From Apiotrichum sp. Y4204 (Eukaryota > Basidiomycota > Tremellomycetes > Trichosporonales > Trichosporonaceae), in NCBI GenBank assembly GCA_025531455.1, contig JAMYHL010000046.1:1-64000 (forward strand): a stretch of 64,000 bases of DNA, read 5' to 3'. Below are positions 29,476 to 42,065 of the stretch, in pieces. The notes beneath the pieces are model-generated. The model was not told the DNA's origin, did no database searches, and was given only the letters and a program-made list of their open reading frames with translations. Positions within the stretch are counted from its first letter, which is position 1. Every line of letters begins with the position of its first letter. The translations under genes were made by a program, and so were the position numbers.

Positions 29476-32400
29476 ATGGCCACCTTCTTTCAACCAGGCT
29501 TCAATGACGAGATGGTGATCTCGAATTGCACTGTCGGGAGCTTCAGAATCTTCTGCAACTCGATATTGCCCTCCACCCGTCGGCTGGCAAAATGGTATCA
29601 GAGCTTCAATCTCATCTTTGCAGTAGCCGCAATGACCCTTCCCATTCTGGTGTATGCGGTATCTCGATTGTGGCCAAAGGGAACAACCCCAAGATCACCG
29701 AAGGGAAGTAGAGGAAGAGCGGGTGGAAGAGGTGGTAACACAACGCGTATGCAGACAAGCTCGTCCAGGTGGGTTAGGACGCTGCCTCTGTGCATGGGTT
29801 TTTGCTAACGTGTGATCAGTACCCTAAGAACGCGTGTCGGTCGCATGGAAAACAGTTCAAAGTCAGACTTTGCGGTTAACTTCTCGGCGTCCGGGTCCTC
29901 GTCTCTTCGCAGCACGTTTCGGAATACTAAATCGTTCCGCGTGCTGTCGCAGACATCTCTTGACGGGATCATGTCCATTGACGACTATGAAACCTCGGAT
30001 CTTATCGTGTTTCCACTCAACAACCCTCGAAGTGGCCTAGACGATTATGACTTTCGCAGTCCGAGATGTGGCAGCCGTCCAGCCTCAATTGCCAGCGGAC
30101 GAGACTCAGTTTGTACATCGGCAACAACTGGCGCCCAAATGCGCCTCGGAAGCGTCGACCTCGAGGCTCTCGGCGACGACGCGCTGAGTGACGAGGCTAT
30201 TGGCTTGACAGTTGCTGAGATGGTCGAGCGATACAGCCAATTCGACCTGGTGGGTTTTGCTCTCCGCTGCGGGTCCACAACAGATCCGGATCAGGTGGAC
30301 CGCCTGCTCGGTCTTCTCGAAGATCGCGAAATCTCCTGCCTACTCATGTGCAACCATGACACCGAGAGCATAAGCTCGCTAAATCTCTCGTTGGCAGCAG
30401 GTCTTATCATCGAGAATGCCGTAATCCTCGCAACCGGTGAAGCACGTGATTACTTTCAGGCCGCCCGCCTCCGACAAGTGATGACGCGCTGCGCAAGAGA
30501 ACGCGAGACGCGTCCCGAGTTCTTCATCGGTTACCACGACCACTGGCTCAATCGTCCTCATCCTTCTGTTATAAAGCGTGCCATCAAGGTTGCCGAACAT
30601 TATGGTGCTGTTCTCGAGCATGGGCCATTTCAGCTCTCGCCTGGCCTCCCCACCATGCCCTCTAGCCACACCATTGGTGGATTCGAGTACCTGCGTCGCC
30701 CCGAGATCATCGACCTCCAGCGCTCGTGGGCGTCTGAGTCTCGCAAGGTCTGTCTGGGCCCAACGTCGAGCCCACTTGCATGTCTTCCAATTTATGACAT
30801 TGAGCGAATGATTCCCGGTGTCGCGGAGTGTCTCGTCTCCCAACGCCTTCCGATGGAGCTTGTGCGTCTGCAGAACGAGGCCGTTGAGTGGGTCGAGCCC
30901 CCGTCATACTTGGAAGCTTTCCCTTCCACTGGTACCAACTTTTGGGAGACCGACCTTGAAGGCCACCTTCTTGCCGCCAAGGGCTGCTTCCCGGTAGGAT
31001 CCGAGCCGCACATGGGCCACTACGACTCGATTGTCGCCGAGCAGGTGCACCTTCGTGAGCTCAACATGCTCCACTCTGTGGAGGGGACGGAGGAGCAAGC
31101 TCTTTTCACCGCCTTTCGCGCTTTGGCTGCTGACCCCGGATGCGACGTTGCTGTCCATGACCTCATCAACGGCCTGAGCTCTAGACAGGTACGCGTCTAC
31201 AAGGGTCTGCACACTGGCTTCCGTGTTCCCGACTGCAACGCCAACTTCTGGGGTGTGGCGCAACTCCGCGACGTGTCCGACCCTGGCGGCCTGGACATCT
31301 ATGTCTCTCAGCAATCCCCGAACGATGCAGCAGTCATCTTGCACACATGGCTGGCCCATCACGATCGTCCGCGAGGTGAGCGCGTCAAACATGAGCTCGT
31401 CCTTGAAAGCATCACTGGCGCGGGACACGTCAGCGGTCTGCCTGCGACCATCCGTACCGCCCTCGACAACAGCTCGCCTTCCGAACTTCTCCTGGGCATT
31501 CAAAGTCTTCGGCTCTCCAGCCCTCGATTACTCCTGGGTGAGGAGATCAAGGCCTACGTCACCCACCTTCTGCTCGATCAGACGTCCACAGACACATGGA
31601 TGACACTGTGCGCACGCAAGGCCTTGGACGGGACGATGACCATGGTTGAGATCCTCTGTCTTCGACTCGAATACCACGCCCGCCGCGGAGCTACGCAGCT
31701 TCCTCTTCTTGAAAATTTGGTTCGCCTTTACACTATCATTGACATGGTCATTGTGGATGCGCTCTTTTATGGCTGGCACGATGTGCTTAGATGCCTGACG
31801 ACCTCTCTCATCAGTTGCTACACGCGATCGACCGCTCCTGATGACAGCGAGGAGCAGGTCGATGTCGCTGCCGACATGTTCGCTCTTATCTTCTTCTCCT
31901 CCCTTCGCCGTGCGGCCTTTGAAGATGTTTACATCGAGACGACCGACCGCTGCCCTTTATTCCTCATGAAACCCGATCAAGCGGCCGTCTTTGGAGAGTT
32001 GTGGACTCTCGGCTCCCAGTGTGAGAACTACTTTGGTATTGTTCCACAGGAGATTGGTGATATCATTTACCACCGCCGCAACCAGGCCCTCGAGGCCATC
32101 GGCGCCCCCACGGCTGCCGACCGCAAGAGCAACGAGATCATGACGATGTACTCCAGCACCGACCCGACACCGGATATCAAGAAGGAAATCGTCCTTAAGA
32201 TGATTGCCGAATCGTCTGCGGTCACCAAGCTTAGCCCCTACGAGTGGCTTCAGGTCTGGAAGATGCGTTTCGCCACCGCCAGTGCAATGTCCATATTCTG
32301 TGGCCCTGCAATCGTGGACGTCGTACTCCTTACCTTTGTTGGCCGTGGTCTTTTCATGACGGCGTACATGAAGCCTGACCATGTACAGGCGGCGGGATAC

Positions 32401-35400
32401 GCTTTGCTCACCTCCCTTCTGCTGACGGCCGGCGTGACGGGATGGGTTGGCAGCGCAGGCTCTCACTACCTGCCTCATTACGCCTACGACAACATCATCT
32501 ACTTTCACGTGCAGCGGCTCTCTGGTGGATTTGTGCTCGCTCTCGTCATCTCTATCCTCGGCCTTGTCGGATTCGCCGTCAAGCTGAGTGTAACCGCTGG
32601 CTTTATCTTCGCTGCCTATCTCATGTGCATATCCACATATCTCAACCTTCTCGGAATCATGAGTACCATGCACCAGCACGGGAGCCCGATGCGTTCTGGC
32701 CGTAACGTCTTCATTCAGAGCTTTCCCGTGCTCTTCATCGCTCCTGTCCTTTCCTCTTTCGTGAATGGCCACGACCTGGAAATCTATCTTCCGACCATGT
32801 ACGGCTTCTTGTTATTCACGCTGTTCCGCTACCGCCGCCTGTGTCACCAGTGGTCGTCGTGGATGGACCAGATTCCACTGTTCAGTCATCAAGACATCCT
32901 TGATTGGTACAAAGAGCGCGCACCCTCAAACGAGAAGGACGACCAGAAACCGGAGGGCAAGCTTCTCGCTGCCGACGCCATCAGTGCATTCAGGGAGGCC
33001 GTCAACTCGTACAAACGTCGCGACGATAGCCAGGTGCTCAAGGACAATCTAGTCGCCAGAGTTGTCAAGGGCTTGCCGTACATCGACTGGCTGTTCAAGA
33101 AGGGTGCCGCGCCTCCTGATCTCTTTACTACCGCTTGGTTCACTGCGTTGGGGGAGGCCAAGTCTCAGCAGAGGCAGCTCTCACGAGGGCTCAAGGACCA
33201 CAACGTCATAGCCCTGTTTCGCATGGCCCGGTACGATCTCGGACAGAACCTCGGCCTCTTCCTCGTCGCTCTCCTTGACCGTTGGGTCATGTTGGCCATG
33301 AGCGCTCGCCAGCCTTACCCCAGCATGTACACTGACGATCGCGCTCGGTACGCATTTTGTCTGTGCATCATCTACTTTTGTCTTTCCTCGATGGTCCTCG
33401 ACGCCACGCTCTCCAAGTACTGGCCAATTCGCGACGCTCTGTCCGAGGAAAAGCTTGCCGACCTTGCCCACGCCCAGCGTGTAGCTGCTGAGGCTGAGAA
33501 GAAGCGCAAAGACTGCATGTACAATGCCTTCATGGACGTCATGGGCAAGGTCTGCGTCGTTTACGGCGTCATGACCATCTTATTCTGGCTCTTCGTCGAC
33601 CGCAAGGACACGACCATCATTTATTACCTTTACGGCTTTGGCTACACCTGCTGTGTGATATTCCAGTTCATGAGGTGCTTTACCACCAACGTCGCTGTCC
33701 ACGTCAAGATCATCCTTTACTCGGCCTTCGGGGGCTTCATTATCGGCTGCATCCTTCACGCGCTGCCATGGACTGCGGGCTTTCTCTACAACGACATCAT
33801 CGTTCAGAATCTTGCCGCGGCATCTGCTGCCATTGGTACGACGATTTGGGCCTTAAAAGACTGGACGTCGGTGCCTTCGCCTCTTGCTGCTGTGCCATCC
33901 AGCAACACCAGGGACGAGCAGGTTTACTCTCAGCGCAGAGTCATGACGTCCCCCTACATCGAAGGACCTAAGCTCAAGAGTGAGCTTCCGAAAATCTTCA
34001 CGCAGCCTACTATTTGGAACTCCGACGGCACAAGCATAGCGGAACAGATCACAAAGTTCATCTGTCTTGCCATGGGACACGAGGGCGTGTGCAGCGGCTG
34101 GGCATCTAAGGTCCTCCAGACAACGCTCGACATGTGGACCACGGGTCGGCTCACCGCCTCTGTGCTTGGGCGCCAACACTTCATTCAGGCCAACTACGAG
34201 GCGTTCAGCTCAATGTCCTTTCGTGACGGTCTTGCGCTTCATGTTGCCGTGTGTTTCGCCCAGCCGATTGCAACTTCCGCCTCTGCATCGGTGATCGGAT
34301 TCTCCACGCATGGGCATCTGCTTTCCGAGGTTGTTGCCAACGCGTTGGTCTACCATGTTGCCCACGTTCAACTTGGCCTGTCCGAGACCCAGTCGCTCTA
34401 CGTCGAGCATCTTCTTCATCCCACACAAACACTGTCTCGTCGTCTCGAGGTGGACCTCGCACTCGCCGACTCCGCTTCTCTCACCATGCTTGCCCGCAAG
34501 ACCTGGAAGGACGTCATGAATCACCTGTCCCTCGACCTCGACCTCGACACTCAGTGGCATTTACTTCCCCAAGATGTCCGTGCTGTGATCTTAAGCCGCA
34601 TCGATGGCCAACCGTCCAAACTTACACCTGAATTCGGCCTTTGGGCCGATGCGAATCACGTTGACATTGCGACCGCAAACTACTGTGCCAAACTATCTCT
34701 GGAGCTGCATCAAAAGAGTCTAGAGCAATTGAACAGCATAGCTGCCTATCCGCCCCGGAACTCAAGCACCGCCCACGAGCCCTCGTCACAGCTGCATCCG
34801 GTCCACATTGCCCGCGACAGCCAGTTTGGTCTCTGGCACAAGATTACTCGCCTGCCTTACCTTGCCGTTAAGTGGACTGCCATTGTAACCGGCGGTGGAT
34901 CAAACATTGAGCGCGAGCTTCACTATCTGCTCGGGGGCAGTGGCATTTGTCTGCGACTCGTCCTTGCTGTCTGGAAGGTTTGCTGGTGGATCAAGAATGT
35001 TTGGGTTTACTGGATACTCATTTACCACCGTCCGGCCATCCAAAAGATCACCCGCCAAGCCAAAAAGGGTGCCCGTCGTAAGATTACGGACAACGCTATC
35101 GTCGTGGAGCTCGCTCGTCACTCAATCACGGGATTTGCTATCCTCAACGAGAATGGGGCAATGCAGCTGGCGGTGTACAAAGAAGCCCACATGGAGATTC
35201 CCTCGGGCTGTCCCCTATTCACTGCCAACTACGACGAGCAGTACCGGCTGCGAAGCCGCGTGGAAGGTGATTCTCTCCGCTCCACCTACCATTACGATAC
35301 CGCGTCTCGTTCGCGCCGCCCCGCCAGTGTCAAAGTTATGAACGATTCGCTTTGCAGCGTGGGTTTCTACGATAAGAACGGTCGTGTTATCAAAGGCACT

Positions 35401-38016
35401 CTCAACCTCGGCAACACCAACATCGTCTTCCATTACCATTACAAGCGCGGTAACAAGGGCAACTCCCACGTCCTACGGGCCGACTACGCCATTACTCAAG
35501 GCAGCAACTCGCTGTCAGTCTTATGGGGCAACCCTGTGGATACGGAGAACTTTACTTGGGTGCCTTCCAAGCGTGTTGGCCTTGTGAAGCGCTGCATCAG
35601 TGGGAGAGTGTACATCACCGAGTACGACTGGTCCCACCGTCGGGACCCGATTCTGACAACCTATGTCGAGGAGGGTGGACGCCGCACCGCCATTGCTGAG
35701 GCGCCCAGTGTCTTTCCCAAAGAGTCCACACTTCTCACGGTTCCGACCAACCACTCATTTGAGCTTGACGACCTCCTGCTCCATCACTCGACTCTTCAAC
35801 TCGGCCAAATGCGCCGTTGTGCCATCAAGAAGCCGAGTCGCGTCGCCAAGCTAAACCCAGTCTACTGGCTCGGCGCTTGGCGGAAACGCACGTACACCCA
35901 TATCCCGACTTGGCGTCTGCGCACAGAGCTGTGGAACCAATGGCTGAACACCGACCAGGTTGACGCTGTCACTGCTTGCACTGTCGACGAGATTCTTCTG
36001 CGCGAGGAGCCGCTTCTCCGCAACTACTGGTGCAATCGTGACCGTGGACGCCTCGATGCTGCGCGCAAGGCTCTTGACGATAACATCCACCAAATCGTCT
36101 CGGCCATCGACATTGAGACGGATGTTTCCGAGAAGACGCTGATTGCCATCCGCACTTCGGACCTGTACGCGATGGGCCTTGGGCAAGACGCCAACCCCGT
36201 CACAACTCGTCCGCAGGACTGCTACAACGACACCCGTGATCGCATATCAGTCATCTTCAACGACATTGGCTGCTGGCCCGTCGCCCCTGGCGGTGTGTCA
36301 AACTGTCGTCGTGATCTTGTCAATGGCCACAACACCATCCGCAATCACGTCCTTGCCGAGTGCGCCAACGACTACGGCATCCCCCGTTTCCAGGTCGAAA
36401 AGAGTGTTCAGTCGCTCAAGCTTCTCCCGCTGTGGGGTATGGACGGTGGCACAGCCAAGCACGGTGTCATTGACAACTACCTCGAGTCACAGGTCGACGA
36501 GAAGGTGGAAGACACGGAGCTTGACCGCGACATTGTGAAGACTTTTGTTCCTCTCCTCGATGACTTTGTCAAAGGCTGCCGCACCCGCCGCCTCTCGTAC
36601 AATGATCTTGTTCAACTTTCAAACGTCTTCCTATCCATGGCGAAGTATTACCAGTACAAAGATTACACTCGCACTTGGCGCTCGGCTCAAGTTGAGCAAG
36701 CCTGGATAGCCGCGTGGCTCAAAGAGTACAACGACCCCAACATTGTGGAGCCGACCGAGTGCTTTGAGATCTCCCGCCCGTCCATGTTTGACTTTCGCCA
36801 GGCACTTTATATCTACCTCGCCTACTTTTTCATCTTCGCCGTCGGGGTTCCTAAACATTGTCCTCGCGTCTTCCAGTCGACACATCATGGTATCAGCTCT
36901 CTCTTTGGCATGGTGCTCAAGTACCGCCGCGGCGTTACGTTCGGCATCTGGGACCACGCCATTCTATGGCGCGAGAGTTGCCTCAACTTCTCCGTCGCAC
37001 AGTGTGAGCTTCCAGTGGCCGTGCAAAACATGCTCCTCTCTGGTATCGGCGTCGCCACTCGTCTGGCTTACTTCCACACCGATGTCATTATGCCCTGCGC
37101 CTCGCTCTTCAACCCCATGTGGGAGTGTGAGCTTGGTTCGGATGGCGCTCGTGTCTGCAGCCGCAACGTCTTCCGGCGCAAGATTGACCCCATCGTCAAT
37201 GGTATCTCGAACATGGAGGCGTTCACCCCTGTGGAGAGGGTCCGCAGCGAGATCCCAAACGTTCTCATGCTCTCCAATGTACAGTTCATCAAGGGCGTCA
37301 AGGTTGCCATCCAGGCGGCCGACATCATCGTCAATCGTTTTGGCTTCAAAGACTACAAGCTCGTCGTGTATGGCGCCAAGGACCGTCAGCCGGCGTACTG
37401 TCTCGAGATGGAGAAGCTCATTGTCGATTACAACCTCTCCGAGCACGTCATCCTTGCAGGTTTCGGCAATCCTAAGGAAGTCCTCAAGGACGCTTGGTTG
37501 TTTATGAACTCTTCCATCTCGGAAGGTCTCCCGCTCGCTATCGGAGAGGCTGCATTGGCTGGCGTGCCGATTGTTGCCACCGAGGTTGGCGCCACCGCCC
37601 TCGTCCTCACCGACCCCGATGACTCCGACCAACGTTACGGTGAGGTCGTTCCCCCCAACGACCCCATGGGCCTCGCCCGCGCTCAGATCAGCATCCTCGG
37701 CATGGTTGGACCGTGGGCGAAGTTCACTGCTCCTAAGACAGGCCCCGCACTACCCGACGTGATCAACGCCGAGGACGTCGAGTGGCTCACCAAGCGTTTC
37801 TACGAGTTCTCCGATGATCGTCGCAAGCTGGGCTTCCTCTCGCGCCAGGTCGTCCTACGCAGTTTCCATGGATCCCGCTATCTCCGTGAACACGAACAGA
37901 TGTACTGGATCCAGTGGCATTTTGCTCGTATGCGCGCCGACACGACACTCAAGCCGCTTCCCTACAAGTTTGGCGTCCAGGAGCTGCTGCGTCACAGCGA
38001 GGAGGATGAATCGTAG
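29476..38016 (+). CDS. gtb3: Gtb3-like GAG synthase: very large multi-pass membrane protein with C-terminal GT4 domain
   Basis: Two exons (29476-29768, 29820-38016; 51-bp intron) give 2,829 residues. A first helix (FNLIFAVAAMTLPILVYAV) lies near the N-terminus. Soluble domains follow to about residue 910, then three helix groups (about 918-1108, 1238-1302, 1338-1445), then further soluble sequence. The C-terminal 400 residues are a GT4 glycosyltransferase. Its N-lobe has FQSTHHGISSLFGM and GIWDHAILWRE (about 2450-2480), similar to bacterial PelF; its C-lobe starts NVLMLSNVQFIKG (about 2576) and has the EGLPLAIGEA motif (about 2666). In A. fumigatus Gtb3 is the proposed synthase and exporter of GAG, drawing on UDP-sugars from Uge3. 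Length and architecture match that protein. No break was found. Confidence 0.88.
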
Positions 38017-38809
38017 AGCCGACACAGTAGTCCATCTGTTATACAATACCGCTCCAATCTCACACTCTCTTTCTCTCTCCCTTCTCTCTATTTATAACAT
38101 TATCGTATCCCATGTATAAGACAGCCCTTGTATTATATACGAAGCCTCAGGGAGAGTTGTCTGATCGAGCGGGATAACACAGAGCTGTCAGGCTACGCTC
38201 ACCTCGACAGCACGCAGTAAGCCAGAGGGGCCTGTTCTGGTAGGAACGGGTGTGCTTCACGCGCCGACTCCTGGACGTGCCGAACAATTGCTCGGCGCGC
38301 CCCTTGTTATCTGTCTTGTACGTCATTTGTGAGGCGGGATACATCCTACCCTGTCGGGATCAAGAAATAGGCTCTCGGAAGTGGTTTGAAGGGACGCGAG
38401 GCCCTTCGGCAGAGACCCTGCGGCACTTCTCTGCGGAGCGGACCCACCGGCGGACCCACCAGTGCCTCGACAAACCGCGGTTTGTCTGGATCATGGTTGA
38501 TGGTGTTAAGCCTGATCCCGAACCTTGGTTGACGCCTTGGCCTTCAGCGTCTGCACGACGGTACGACGGTCACCGACCCCCCCCCCCACCCCGCAACCCC
38601 TGCACAAGTACCCCTCACCTTGTCACCCGCTGTTTCGGACCTGCAATCCTTGCTTGGCCTAATGGTGAACTGGCAGCCTGTAGGTACAATCGTACTGTAT
38701 CTTCCATTGTCCTGCATTCATCCCTACTGTCCTTGAATGTCCTTGTCAGCGCATGTCGCCTTTCTCCGCGGCTTGGATCTGGTAGCTTGGGTCTCGCTCC
38801 GGAAACGTG
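38017..38809. other. Intergenic, 3' flanks of gtb3 and the lectin gene
   Basis: No gene supported. Contains a CT-rich tract at 38064-38090 and a C-run near 38578-38590. Confidence 0.5.
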
Positions 38810-39488
38810 CTACAGATACTCAATGTCCCACTGCTGGTTCCTGTTCCCGGCAGCGCACTCCCAAATCTGCACTTTGGCGCCCTCGGCGACGGTGCCATTC
38901 TCGTCGTCGAGACAGAACGTCTGCGGAGGATCCTCGCGACGCCGATTGTACCGGAACGTGCCGTCGATGTATGTCCACGAAAGGACCGAAAGATACGAGG
39001 CAGGGTCCGAGTTGTTGGTGCAGTGTGCCAGCTGGGCCTCCTTACCGTTCCGCCCAACCCAGGGAGCATGGTTTTCTGGTTAGTGTAAGGAGCAGAATCG
39101 TCATAGTACTCACGAACACCACCAGCGAGGCAGTGGTCCACCCCCTCGACACGAATGACCGTGTTGGATAGGTCACCGATCGTCCACACGTAGCCAAGCG
39201 ACATCTTGCAGTCGCGGCTCAGGGTTAGACAGGTCGTCCACAAAAGAACCAGGCTCTCCTGACTTACATGAGGGCCCACTGCCCCCACTTCCAAGGCCAA
39301 ACGGCGTCCTCGATGGCAAGGCACTTGTCGGGGTGACCCCTCGGGTGAATACGAACGCGGCGGTGGCCTACAGTGGGAGGAGAGCCTGAGGGCTGTACTG
39401 GAGGAGCAGTGGTGGTTACGGGTGGGCACTCAACAGCGGGTGCTGCGAGTGCGGTAGCGGCGAGGACAGTAAGAGCAAGAATGCGCAT
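38810..39488 (-). CDS. Small secreted protein with ricin-B-type lectin fold
   Basis: Exons 39488-39268, 39217-39114 and 39075-38810 (introns 50 and 38 bp) give 196 residues. A signal peptide (MRILALTVLAATALAAPA) and a short Thr/Pro stretch precede a beta-trefoil-like domain. It shows KCLAIEDAVWPWKWGQWAL, VDHCLAGG, KVQIWECAAGNRNQQWDI; the last carries the QxW motif of ricin-type lectins. The protein is probably secreted and binds glycans. It lies just beyond the GAG genes, but no functional link is shown. A TATA-like box (minus strand ATATAAG) lies at 39534-39540. Confidence 0.75.
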
Positions 39489-39533
39489 AATTGAGTGGAG
39501 TGGCGAGGGCAATCAGTCCTTACTGTCGTCCTT

Positions 39534-39540
39534 CTTATAT
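39534..39540 (-). promoter_or_regulatory. TATA-like box of the lectin gene
   Basis: ATATAAG on the minus strand, about 46 bp upstream of the ATG at 39488. The rest of 39489-39833 shows no gene. Confidence 0.4.
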
Positions 39541-39833
39541 CCCCTTCACCCTTTCATGCCGTCACTTACGACTCCGTCCGCACTGGTCCTCCGCTGCCAT
39601 GTCAGTCAGGTTCACGGTCATCAGTGACCGCGCATCACGTCCATGCCATGGTGCTGTCTCTCACTCCGCCGGAGTAGAGGTCATCTAATCGCCACACGGA
39701 GGGACTCGTGGCGTTCTGTATCGAGCGGAATGACGTACCGTTGCCGACTTGTGAATTTCTTCATGCTGACATCGACGCCTACATGACTTTGATACTATTG
39801 CAGAGGAAACCGTCCTGTGTCCACCCCTTTCAC

Positions 39834-41574
39834 CTAGAGAATGGCCAGCAACAGGGCTGCCATCAAGGTCGACAGCCTGCCCACGGGAACAGCCAGTCGT
39901 CCGCCGCCCGAGTCCTTTTGGGTAGTGGTCGCGTTGGGCGACATGTTGTGGGTCTGGTTGGCCGTAGTGTTTGCCGCTGCCGGAGCGCTCGTCTGAGTCG
40001 GCAAGTCCCACGCCACTCCGGTAGTGGTCTCCTGGCGGAAAGTCTTGTTCGCGGGCGTCAGAACATTCAGGCTGGGAGGGAGGGGCGCAAATCCAAGCTC
40101 CAGCGGGTCGTATTTGAACGCGGTGTACACATTCCGCAAGAAGGGTAGTCCAAGCATGTACCTAAAGTCGGTTAGCAGCCTCAGAGCGTGTTTCCTAGCT
40201 ACTGCAGCGTACTCACAAGTCCAGATCGTCAAGTGACACAATGGGGGCGGCACAAAAGTCGGGCCGTCCGCTTGGATAGGCTCCTCCTAGTAGGTGGAAG
40301 GGCTTAATGTCCCACTTGCGTCCACCAATGGTAATAGTAATTATTGACGTTGTGTTACAGGGGATGGCCCACTCTGGAGAGTCTGTGCGATACTTGTAGG
40401 AGCCCGGAATACGCTCATAGATATCCTGTACCACTTTTGGGGGGAATGTCAAGAAGCCAGAGCCTGGGTTAACAAGAGAGCGGGCACGCGGCAACCCGAC
40501 AGACTCCATGGTGCTTCCGTTGGTAAACTTTGACGGAACGAGAGTAATGTTTGCGCCGTCAACAGTGATAGCGTCGATGGCAAAGCGAAAGTTTCGGTCG
40601 CTGGGGATATACGAGATGTTGCCAGAGTAGTACGCTGGATTTGTTCCACTAGGCCGCAGTATCAGCATCATGCACATGCCGCGTCCACCGCCTTCACCAA
40701 CTCCACCATTGCAACCTTCTTGCTCACCCAAAGGTAATTACTCCCATGTTGTCCTCCTGGCCGTCCACCCAGTCCGTTTCAGGAAATGTTGCTGTGAACG
40801 TCTTTTCGACAAACAAACCAACGATAGGCTGGGTCCATGTCTTGGCCAGCTGGCTAAAGAATGATGTTGCGGGTGCCCCTGGATCGACAGCGGCGAGGAG
40901 ACCCAGGTAGCCTCTGGAATCTGCACGGATTTTCATCCTACTAAACGCGTCCTCGGTCTGGTTGACGCTGTCCAGAACACTGACTGAGGTCGTTAGCCCA
41001 TTTCGTATTGGAACAAGGTGTTTGCCTACCTATCGTGGCATTTGACTGCCATCCTGCAAGTATAACGGACTCCTCCACGACCTGAGTTATGACCTTTGAG
41101 AGGCCACTGTCTGTGACGTTGACAGACGGGACAGGATGGAATGAGCTGGACTGATTGGAGATGTATCCGCAAGGAGGATGTCTGTAGCACCAGGGTCCAT
41201 CCATGCCCATGTCCGCGTCTTCGCTGAAAAGGACGAGTTGCGAGTATTCCATAGTCAAGGTGACATTGTAGGGGCGAGGAGGAGTGCTGTCCTGTTAGTG
41301 GGCAGGTGCTACTGGGCACGCGAGTCAACTCACCCGACCTCGATGCCGACATAGTACTTGGAATTGGTCGACGGATACGCTTCCACTATGGTCAAGCTGA
41401 AGGGTCAGCAAAGCCAGAGGGTTCATGCTCAGTATCTCACTTGGCATCTCCGCGTTTGGCGAGAGCTGGCCCGTAATCACGTCGCCATAGCGGTAGGTCA
41501 ACCGGGCCATCGACGGCAAAGCCACACACGGAGACGAGCCCTGCCGCGGCGATCGCAAGTGTCGTTGTCAACAT
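39834..41574 (-). CDS. GPI-anchored aspartic-protease-like protein lacking catalytic Asp motifs
   Basis: Six exons (41574-41441, 41396-41334, 41286-41030, 40983-40728, 40648-40217, 40161-39834; introns 44-79 bp) give 489 residues. After a signal peptide (MLTTTLAIAAAGLVSVCG) comes a pepsin-type fold: YYVGIEVGTPPRPYNVT, KIRADSRGYLGLLAA, YLGSLDDLDLYMLGLPFLRN-like C-lobe order, then an Asn/Thr tail. The C-terminus is hydrophobic (STLMAALLLAIL), typical of a GPI signal. Where active A1 proteases have DTGS, this protein reads TMEYSQ (77-82); the second site reads NPGSG (Asn297) instead of DTGT. Both catalytic aspartates are therefore missing. It is probably a non-catalytic wall or surface protein derived from a yapsin-like protease. 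Confidence 0.78.
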
Positions 41575-42065
41575 GATGGTCTTCCGACGGACGTTGGGGG
41601 GGGGCTATGTGGATTCTCACTGCGAACACCATACGTTCTTATAAAGCCCGACCATGGGCACGCTACCACCTAGTGGCCCACAATGTTAGAACAAGATCCC
41701 ACTCACTTGAGTCACGCGGGTTCTCTACTTTACGGAGCCTGATCCGGCGGAACGTTTGATAAATCCTGAGTTCCGCGCTGACCTTGCCGTAATTCTTATG
41801 TTTCGCCCGCGACACAAAACTCTATTCAAACATGGTTCCTGGTCTGGAAGCAAAAGCGCTCTTGGCCTACTTAGCTACTTATAAGCTCTCGAGGCTGTTC
41901 GTCACTCCGCCCGCAATCCGCTTCCCCCCGCACCGCTGAAGTCGGTCACCATGAATCACATCATACAACATCTCGGGAACGTCGTGGAGTGGACTTTGAC
42001 AGTTCCAACTTCACACACTTGCTGTTGCCAGTCTCTTACTCGCGAGCCAATAATCTTCAGCGACG
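41575..42065. promoter_or_regulatory. Divergent promoter region with TATA-like boxes
   Basis: TTTATAAG on the minus strand at 41638-41645 (about 65 bp upstream of the protease-like gene) and ACTTATAAG on the plus strand near 41877-41886 (about 180 bp upstream of the surface-protein gene). No gene seen. Confidence 0.4.
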
